A stretch of 64,000 nt of DNA, from the NCBI RefSeq assembly GCF_000730565.1, contig NZ_BBIQ01000020.1:1-64000 (forward strand), given 5' to 3'. Under the pieces are notes generated by a model. The model was not told where the DNA came from. It did no database searches and worked only from the letters and a program-made list of their open reading frames with translations. Below, in pieces: positions 58,258-64,000 of this stretch. Each line of letters begins with the position of its first letter. Within the stretch, counting starts at the first letter, position 1. The translations under genes and the position numbers were made by a program. The DNA comes from Pseudomonas fulva NBRC 16637 = DSM 17717 (GTDB lineage Bacteria; Pseudomonadota; Gammaproteobacteria; Pseudomonadales; Pseudomonadaceae).

Positions 58258-59034
58258 CTACCAGTACGTCTCGACGGCCACCTGGCCCGGCCGTTTGCTA
58301 AGGCTCAACTGCAGGTCGCGGGCCTTGAGCACCTTGCGCGTTTCATCGATCATCTCAGGGTTGCCGCACAGCATGATTCGCGAGTGCTCGGGTGACAGCT
58401 CAAGCCCCGCGGCTTTTTCCAGCTCGCCGTTTTCGATCAATGTGGTGATGCGCTGATTCAGGGCGCCTGGATGTCGCTCACGCGTCACGACCGGGATGAA
58501 CTGCAACTTGCCGGCATGCTCGGCCAGGTACTCACGCTGTTCCAAGCCAGCGATTTCATTCAGATAGGCCAACTCCCTGGCCTCTCGCACCGAATACACC
58601 AGTTTGATGTTGTCGAAGCGTTCCCAGGCTTCGAAGTCCTGCAGAATCGACATGAAAGGCGCAATGCCTGTACCCGTGGCCAGCAACCACAGGTCGCGTC
58701 CGTCGACAAAGCGGTCAAGGGTGAGAAAGCCGAAGGCCTGACGCTCCACCAATAGCGTATCGCCCTCACCCAGTCGGCTAAGCTCACTGGTGAACTCACC
58801 GCCCGGCACTACGATTGAAAAGAAATCCAGGTATTCATCGTGGGGTGCGCTGACCATGGAATAGGCGCGCCAAACCACACTGCCATCCGCCTTGGCCACG
58901 CCCAGGCGTGCAAATTGACCGGAGCGAAAGCGAAAACCCGCATCCCGGGTAACCCGCAGGCTGAAGAGGTTCGGCGTGAGCGGCTGAACATCGAGCAAGG
59001 TCTGGCGGGTGAATTTTTCGTCGCTGGCGGTCAT
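58258..59034 (-). CDS. fpr: Ferredoxin-NADP+ reductase
   Basis: 258 residues from the ATG at 59034. FAD-binding motif RAYSMVSAP with GEFTSELSRL, NADP-binding GTGIAPFMSILQ, and C-terminal YW ending typical of bacterial Fpr. It transfers electrons between NADPH and ferredoxin/flavodoxin for biosynthesis and oxidative stress defence. Divergent from the LuxR-type gene across about 200 bases. Confidence 0.93.
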   Translation of the reverse strand: MTASDEKFTRQTLLDVQPLTPNLFSLRVTRDAGFRFRSGQFARLGVAKADGSVVWRAYSMVSAPHDEYLDFFSIVVPGGEFTSELSRLGEGDTLLVERQAFGFLTLDRFVDGRDLWLLATGTGIAPFMSILQDFEAWERFDNIKLVYSVREARELAYLNEIAGLEQREYLAEHAGKLQFIPVVTRERHPGALNQRITTLIENGELEKAAGLELSPEHSRIMLCGNPEMIDETRKVLKARDLQLSLSKRPGQVAVETYW

Positions 59035-59239
59035 GTCGGGCTCCATGTCTTGGGTCCCTACAGTGTCGCGCAAAGCGCCCGGGATAAAAACCACTGGGTT
59101 TTTGCGGCTTCAAGAGCTGTACAAAGGTAATCAGAAATACAGCACAGTTATAGCGAAAAAGATGAACACAGTGATCTGGATCTATCTACACTGGTCACGT
59201 ACCCATATGGACTGGGCCGCGTCGCCCTTGGAGATTGGC

Positions 59240-59947
59240 ATGTTTCACTGGAACCCCGAGCACCTGCACGCCCTGGTGAGCGAGCGTAGTCCTCGGAAGC
59301 TGTTCGACATCGCGGTGCATCTCGCTCAGGACATGGATTTCGAATTTTTGGGCCTCAAGCTTCGCATCCAGATCGCCACCCAGACACCTCGCCATTACTT
59401 GTACAGCAATTATCCCAAGGCCTGGATCGAACGCTACCAGCACGAAGAGTTCTACAAGCAGGACGCCGCGGCTGCGCTCAGCCACAACTCGACCAACCCT
59501 GTGGTATGGAGCGACGAGGTCTACCGCGAGGCACCGCATTTTCGCGAAGCGGCCTGCGAGCATGGCCTGCGTCATGGCTGGACCCAGTCCTTGCATGATC
59601 TGCAGCACAACGAAAGCCAAATGAGTGTGTCCCGGCCGCTACGCAAGGTCGAGACCGCCGAGCTGTTCGAAAAAGCCGGTGCCATCCAGTGGTTGTGCCA
59701 TACCGTACATGCGGTGCTGAGCGCCCATCACCTCGATGCACTGTGCCCATCCCAACCCAAGATGAGCGAACGGGAACTGGAAGTGCTGAAGTGGTCTGCG
59801 GCCGGCAAGACGGCTGCCGATGTCGCCTGCATCCTGTCGCTGTCGCAGAGTACGGTGAACTTTCATATTCGCAGCGTGATCACCAAGACCAATGCCGCCA
59901 ACAAGGCAGGCGCCGTCGCCATTGCCGCGTTGCGCGGCTGGATCTGA
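59240..59947 (+). CDS. ppoR: LuxR-type AHL-binding regulator, solo (PpoR-like)
   Basis: 235 residues from the ATG at 59240 (GGAGA seven bases upstream); longer frames have no such site. Autoinducer-binding domain residues: W62, Y66, D75, W90 and G113 of the LuxR set are present; the Pro after the Asp (P71 in TraR) is Ala (QDAAAAL). The C-terminal GerE HTH is clear (LSQSTVNFHIRSVITKTNAANKAGAVAIAAL). No luxI gene is nearby, so a solo as described for P. putida PpoR, which binds AHLs. Divergent from fpr. Confidence 0.85.
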   Translation: MFHWNPEHLHALVSERSPRKLFDIAVHLAQDMDFEFLGLKLRIQIATQTPRHYLYSNYPKAWIERYQHEEFYKQDAAAALSHNSTNPVVWSDEVYREAPHFREAACEHGLRHGWTQSLHDLQHNESQMSVSRPLRKVETAELFEKAGAIQWLCHTVHAVLSAHHLDALCPSQPKMSERELEVLKWSAAGKTAADVACILSLSQSTVNFHIRSVITKTNAANKAGAVAIAALRGWI

Positions 59948-60044
59948 CGCCAGGGCCTGCGAGCCCAGCCAAAGCCCTGTAGAATCGCTCGACCAGGCCT
60001 GCAGCGAACGGTTGCGGGCAGCTTTGTACCCGAGCCAGATTGCC

Positions 60045-61169
60045 ATGCCCCTGTTGACCACGCCCTTCGCCGAACTCGATCTGATCCGCCAGCCAGACCA
60101 GGCCAACGACCCCTTGCAGGCCTTTGACGCCGCCGATGAGTACCTGCTCGAACAATTGCATGCCCAGGCATTGCCAGGCGGCAGCCGTGTGCTGGTGCTC
60201 AACGACAGTTTCGGGGCGCTGGCGGTGAGCCTTGCCGGACACATGCAGGTGACCAGCAGCGGCGACTCCTACCTTGCTCAACTCGCGCTAGGCAAGAACC
60301 TGGCACGTAACGGCCTGCCTGCGGACAGCGTTTCGTTAGTGCCTGCCTGCCACACCTGGCAAGGCCCCTTCGATCGGGTAGTGATCAGAGTGCCCAAGAC
60401 GCTTGCCTTGCTCGAAGAGCAACTCATTCGGCTGCAAGGGCACCTGGCCCCAGGAGCGCTGGTGATCGCCGGGGCCATGATCAAGCACCTTCCCCATGCC
60501 GCCGGCGACCTGCTGGAGAAGTATGTCGGACCTATGCAAGCCTCGCTGGCACGTAAAAAAGCCCGGCTGCTGACCGCCACGGTGGAGGCGCGTCCCGCCT
60601 TCACCTCGCCCTACCCCAGCCGCTATCGCCTGGAATCGCCACCGCTGGAACTGCTCAACCATGCCAATGTCTTCTGTCGTGAAGGCCTGGACATTGGTAC
60701 GCGGGCGTTTCTTCCGCATTTGCCGGACAACCTGGGCAATGCCCGGGTCGCAGACCTGGGTTGCGGCAACGGCGTGCTGGCCATTGCCAGCGCCCTGAAA
60801 AATCCAGACGCCCAGTACACCCTGGTGGACGAGTCTTACATGGCCGTACAGTCGGCACGGGAAAACTGGCAGCTTGCGCTGGGCGATCGGCCAGCCGATT
60901 TTCTGGCCGCAGACGGCTTGGCCGGCATCGAAAAACAGTCACTGGACATAGTGCTGTGCAACCCGCCCTTTCACCAGCAGCAAGTGGTGGGTGATGTGCT
61001 GGCCTGGCGCATGTTCCAGCAGGCCCGCGAGGCGCTGGTGGTCGGTGGCGCCTTGTATATCGTGGGCAACCGCCACCTGGGCTATCACAGCAAGCTTGCC
61101 CGCCTGTTCCGAGGCGTGGAGCAGGTGGCGGCAACGCCCAAGTTCGTGGTGCTCAAGGCACGCAAGTAA
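60045..61169 (+). CDS. rlmG: 23S rRNA (guanine-1835-N2)-methyltransferase RlmG
   Basis: 374 residues from the ATG at 60045, the family length. Tandem-methyltransferase fold with the second domain active: SAM motif DLGCGNGVLAIAS and catalytic CNPPFH (residues about 305-310). Methylates G1835 of 23S rRNA. The start lies in the open frame following the ppoR gene (98 bases apart). Confidence 0.95.
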   Translation: MPLLTTPFAELDLIRQPDQANDPLQAFDAADEYLLEQLHAQALPGGSRVLVLNDSFGALAVSLAGHMQVTSSGDSYLAQLALGKNLARNGLPADSVSLVPACHTWQGPFDRVVIRVPKTLALLEEQLIRLQGHLAPGALVIAGAMIKHLPHAAGDLLEKYVGPMQASLARKKARLLTATVEARPAFTSPYPSRYRLESPPLELLNHANVFCREGLDIGTRAFLPHLPDNLGNARVADLGCGNGVLAIASALKNPDAQYTLVDESYMAVQSARENWQLALGDRPADFLAADGLAGIEKQSLDIVLCNPPFHQQQVVGDVLAWRMFQQAREALVVGGALYIVGNRHLGYHSKLARLFRGVEQVAATPKFVVLKARK

Positions 61170-61175
61170 CTGTCC

Positions 61176-61232
61176 ACAGGTAGCGCACCGCACGGCGTCA
61201 GGGTCAGCAGACGCGTACAGCGCGCTACCTGT
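61176..61232. terminator. Inverted repeat between rlmG and cio genes
   Basis: ACAGGTAGCGC (61176-61186) pairs perfectly with GCGCTACCTGT (61222-61232), loop 35 bases. It lies between convergent genes; probable bidirectional terminator, no T-run. Confidence 0.55.
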
Positions 61233-61244
61233 CGATGCCAGGGC

Positions 61245-61397
61245 TCAGTGGGTAGTCAACCCGGCTGCGCTCATGAACAGGCGCATCAACCAGGCCGCCA
61301 CACCCAGCGCGGCCACACTCAACGCCCAGATCAACACCAACCAGCCCAGGCGCTGCCACAGCGGTTTCTTGCCTTCCACGTCCTGCTCATGGGTCAT
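61245..61397 (-). CDS. DUF2474 small membrane protein (CioX-like partner)
   Basis: 50 residues: starts MTHEQDVEGKKPLWQRLGWL, has a single transmembrane helix (VLIWALSVAALGVAAWLM) and ends LTTH. An AGGAGG ribosome binding site lies seven bases before the ATG at 61397. It follows cioB after 11 bases on the same strand. DUF2474 proteins accompany cyanide-insensitive bd-type oxidases as small accessory subunits. It is too short for routine gene finders. Confidence 0.88.
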   Translation of the reverse strand: MTHEQDVEGKKPLWQRLGWLVLIWALSVAALGVAAWLMRLFMSAAGLTTH

Positions 61398-61408
61398 GGT
61401 GCGGCCTC

Positions 61409-62416
61409 CTAGTGATAGCCCTGGTCATGGGTGACCTTGCCGCGGAACACGTAGTAGCTCCAGAAGGTGTAACCCAGGATCAGCGGAAGAATGAACAGCG
61501 TTCCCACCAACATGAAGCCCTGGCTTTGCGGCGGCGCGGCAGCCTCCCAGATCGAGATCGATGGCGGGATGATATTGGGCCACAGGCTGATGCCCAAGCC
61601 GCTGTAACCCAGGAAGATCAGCCCCAGCGTCAGCAAAAACGGCATGTAGTTCGCGCTACGGGCTACTGCCTTGAACAGGTTGTAGAAGGTCAACAGCACC
61701 AGGATCGGCACCGGCATGAACCACACCAGGTTGGGCATGCTGAACCAGCGATCGGCAATCTGCGGATAGGCGATTGGCGTCCACAGGCTGACCACACCCA
61801 TTACAGCCAGCAGCACAAGCGCCAACGGCCGTCCAAGCTTGTGCATCTGTTCCTGAAGCGGCCCCTCGGTCTTCATGATCAGCCAGGTACACCCTAATAG
61901 CGCGTAGGCCACGATCAGCCCCAAGCCGCAGAACAGGCTGAAGGGTGTCAGCCAGTCCAGCGAGCCACCGGCGTAATGCCGATCCACGACCTTGAAGCCT
62001 TCGATGAAGGCGCCCAGCGCCACGCCCTGGAAGAACGTTGCCACCAGAGAGCCCCAGATGAACGCCTTGTCCCACAGATGGCGACCAGCGTCGGTAGCCT
62101 TGAAGCGGAACTCGAAGGCCACGCCCCGGAAGATCAGACCGATCAGCATCAGAATCAGTGGCAGATAGAGCGCCTCGAGCACGACGGCATACGCCATCGG
62201 GAACGCGCCGAACAGCCCCGCGCCACCCAGCACGAGCCAGGTCTCGTTGCCGTCCCAGACCGGTGCGACCGTGTTCATCATCACGTCGCGGTCACGCTCG
62301 TGTTTGACGAAGGGGAAGAGCATGCCAATGCCCAGGTCGAAGCCGTCCATCACCACGTACATCATGACGCCGAAGATGATGATGCCGGCCCAGATCAGTG
62401 GAAGATCGATACCCAT
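61409..62416 (-). CDS. cioB: Cyanide-insensitive terminal oxidase subunit II (CydB family)
   Basis: 335 residues with about eight transmembrane helices. CydB family: starts MGIDLPLIWAGIIIFGVMMYVVMDGFDLGIGMLFPF, with the family GFDLG motif and NTVAPVWDGNETWLVLGG. Pairs with CioA to form a quinol oxidase in the inner membrane. The stop and start are three bases apart from cioA. Followed by the DUF2474 gene. Confidence 0.96.
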   Translation of the reverse strand: MGIDLPLIWAGIIIFGVMMYVVMDGFDLGIGMLFPFVKHERDRDVMMNTVAPVWDGNETWLVLGGAGLFGAFPMAYAVVLEALYLPLILMLIGLIFRGVAFEFRFKATDAGRHLWDKAFIWGSLVATFFQGVALGAFIEGFKVVDRHYAGGSLDWLTPFSLFCGLGLIVAYALLGCTWLIMKTEGPLQEQMHKLGRPLALVLLAVMGVVSLWTPIAYPQIADRWFSMPNLVWFMPVPILVLLTFYNLFKAVARSANYMPFLLTLGLIFLGYSGLGISLWPNIIPPSISIWEAAAPPQSQGFMLVGTLFILPLILGYTFWSYYVFRGKVTHDQGYH

Positions 62417-62419
62417 GGC

Positions 62420-63856
62420 TCAGTTCCCCTTGCTCAGGTCTGCAGTGGTGGCATCGCTGCCTTCGTCGGCGGCGGACAATGGCCGCGCCGGCGTGCGTTT
62501 GCGGCCAGGACCGCCCGGACGCTGCTGATCGCCTTCACCGGTATGCGGGCCCTTGCGCACCAGGCGCATCATGTAGGCGAACCCTGTGCCGAACAGGGCG
62601 AAGTACACCACCACGAACGCCACCAGGGTGAACCCCAGTTGGGCATAGCTGTGGTTGGAGACGCCGTCGGCCGTGCGCATCAGCCCGTAGACCACCCAGG
62701 GCTGGCGGCCGATTTCGGTGGTGAACCAGCCGGCGAGGATTGCCAGCAATCCTGAAGGCCCCATCCAGGTCACGAAATGCAGGAACGGCCGCGAGGTGTA
62801 CAGCTTGCCGCCTTTGCGCAATACAAGGCTCCACACGCCAGCGGCGATCATCAACATGCCCAGCGCCACCATGATGCGGAAGGACCAGAAGATGATGGTG
62901 GAGTTGGGCCGGTCTTCAGGCGGGAACTCCTTCAATGCCGGCACCTGCTTGTCCAGGCTGTGGGTGAGAATGAGGCTCCCGAGCACTGGGATCTCGATCT
63001 TGAACCGTGTCGTTTCAGCTTGCATGTCCGGGATGCCAAAGAGGATCAACGGGGTAGGCTCGCCAGGAGGGTTCTCCCAATGCCCTTCGATGGCAGCGAT
63101 TTTCGCCGGTTGATGCTTGAGGGTATTGAGCCCGTGGAAGTCGCCGATCACTGCCTGGATGGGCGCGACGATCAGCGCCATCCACATGGCCATGGAAAGC
63201 ATCTTGCGCACCGAGGGGTTGTCGCGTCCACGCAGCAGGTGCCAGGCAGCCGATGCCCCCACGAAGAAGGCGGTGGCGACGAATGCCGCCGTGGCCATGT
63301 GCATCAGGCGGAACGGGAACGAAGGGTTGAAGATGACAGCGAACCAGTCGACCGGAATCACGCGACCATCGATGATTTCGTGACCTTGCGGGGTATGCAT
63401 CCAGCTGTTCGAGGCCAGAATCCAGAAAGTGGAAATCAGCGTTCCGAGCGCCACCATGCAGGTGGCGAAGAAATGCAGGCCACGGCCTACGCGGTTCCAG
63501 CCAAAGAGCATCACCCCCAGGAAACCTGCTTCGAGGAAGAAGGCGGTCAGCACCTCGTAGGTCAACAGGGGCCCGGTGACCGAACCTGCGAACTCGGAAA
63601 AACGGCTCCAGTTGGTGCCGAACTGATAGGCCATGACCAGGCCCGAGACCACGCCCATGCCGAAGTTGACTGCGAAGATTTTCGACCAGAAGTGGTACAG
63701 GTCCCGATAGACCTGCCTGTCTGTCTTGAGCCACAACCCTTCGAGCACCGCCAGGTAACTGGCCAGGCCGATAGTGATGGCAGGGAACAGGATATGGAAG
63801 GACACGGTAAACGCGAACTGGATCCGGGCAAGATCCAGTGCCTCCAGACCGAACAT
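62420..63856 (-). CDS. cioA: Cyanide-insensitive terminal oxidase subunit I (CydA family)
   Basis: 478 residues from the ATG at 63856; GAGGTAG precedes it, and the CydA start MFGLEALDLARIQFAFTVSFHILFPA fits, with heme-ligand His in SFHILFP. The GRQPW motif (TEIGRQPWVVYGL) and the short Q-loop type of CIO oxidases are visible. It oxidises ubiquinol and reduces oxygen, resistant to cyanide. Shorter in the Q-loop than E. coli CydA. Upstream bases 63857-64000 hold its promoter region; I see no clear ANR box. Confidence 0.95.
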   Translation of the reverse strand: MFGLEALDLARIQFAFTVSFHILFPAITIGLASYLAVLEGLWLKTDRQVYRDLYHFWSKIFAVNFGMGVVSGLVMAYQFGTNWSRFSEFAGSVTGPLLTYEVLTAFFLEAGFLGVMLFGWNRVGRGLHFFATCMVALGTLISTFWILASNSWMHTPQGHEIIDGRVIPVDWFAVIFNPSFPFRLMHMATAAFVATAFFVGASAAWHLLRGRDNPSVRKMLSMAMWMALIVAPIQAVIGDFHGLNTLKHQPAKIAAIEGHWENPPGEPTPLILFGIPDMQAETTRFKIEIPVLGSLILTHSLDKQVPALKEFPPEDRPNSTIIFWSFRIMVALGMLMIAAGVWSLVLRKGGKLYTSRPFLHFVTWMGPSGLLAILAGWFTTEIGRQPWVVYGLMRTADGVSNHSYAQLGFTLVAFVVVYFALFGTGFAYMMRLVRKGPHTGEGDQQRPGGPGRKRTPARPLSAADEGSDATTADLSKGN

Positions 63857-64000
63857 AGGTGCTACCTCATCAGATAATCCGGCGGTCGGGCACTCGGCCC
63901 TGTCGCCCACTGCCCCCACATAGTCGAGTACGGCGTGTTGGAATTGTTCTGTTCGATGTGCAGGGATTGCGGCCAAAGGCCGAAATCGTCGGGGATCGTT

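Noticed and set aside
59130..59165. Possible lux box in front of the ppoR-like gene (GCTGT ... ACAGC)
   Set aside because: The arms are separated by 18 bases, not the 10 of a lux box, and the remaining consensus bases are absent.
63857..64000. ANR box upstream of cioA
   Set aside because: No TTGAT-N4-ATCAA motif or close variant could be found in either orientation.

Overview
The window is a GC-rich bacterial chromosome segment with the gene content of a fluorescent Pseudomonas of the P. putida group. The reasons are the alginate biosynthesis operon, the hmgA-fahA-maiA tyrosine/phenylalanine branch with its IclR regulator, a short LOV protein closely resembling PpSB1-LOV, a PpoR-like LuxR solo, and the cioAB oxidase with its small DUF2474 partner. 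All are chromosomal, compact genes. I see no insertion sequence, prophage, CRISPR array, tRNA or rRNA, and no gene-free stretch longer than 300 bases. Species assignment is inference from family recognition.

Layout. 1-8200: 3' part of the alginate operon (algG C-terminal part, algX, algL, algI, algJ, algF, algA), all on the + strand, closed by a hairpin. 8300-9700: an uncharacterised membrane protein and a short-chain dehydrogenase. 9690-14860 (-): EmrAB-type drug efflux operon (MFS, HlyD adaptor, outer membrane lipoprotein) with a LysR gene upstream; an identical palindromic architecture precedes both the regulator and the operon. 15039-15497: universal stress protein. 15583-20341 (-): a second efflux operon of the AaeAB type (FUSC, DUF1656, HlyD, NodT-type lipoprotein) with a divergent LysR gene. 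21534-24539: a 2-hydroxyacid dehydrogenase, an EamA transporter and an AraC regulator. 24536-30826 (-): a Fur-type, cell-surface-signalling iron-uptake operon of six genes (DUF3649, PepSY, DUF3325, FecI, FecR, STN-type TonB receptor).

31066-34805: small stress or house-keeping genes (HPF-like, DUF3509, PsiE, YebG with a near-perfect LexA box), an amino-acid dehydrogenase homologue lacking its catalytic lysine, and a SirB1-type protein. 34824-39014: homogentisate catabolism (maiA, fahA, hmgA) with divergent hmgR and a perfect 17-bp operator palindrome. 39265-44207: alpha/beta hydrolase, MioC-like flavodoxin, LOV photoreceptor, PilZ-like protein, ABM-domain membrane protein, FolM, DUF1244 and HopJ-family genes. 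44310-46987: FabV enoyl-ACP reductase (TTG start) and acetyl-CoA acetyltransferase. 47056-49641: a divergent one-carbon pair, an orphan compact MetE N-terminal-like protein and an MTHFR fused to an MTHFR_C cysteine-rich domain, sharing a short promoter region with a palindrome. 49601-53000 (-): cstA-yjiX-yjiA carbon-starvation operon. 53214-56156: AA10 LPMO-like protein, PilZ protein, xanthine/uracil permease. 56219-63856: radA, mscL, fpr, ppoR-like gene, rlmG, DUF2474 and cioBA.

The items most worth following up are the MetE-N/MTHFR-C pair, the Lys-to-Met change in the leucine-dehydrogenase-like protein, the duplicated LysR operator of the EmrAB-type operon, the LPMO whose copper histidine is not at the predicted mature N-terminus, and an unassigned probable small RNA 3' of hmgR.
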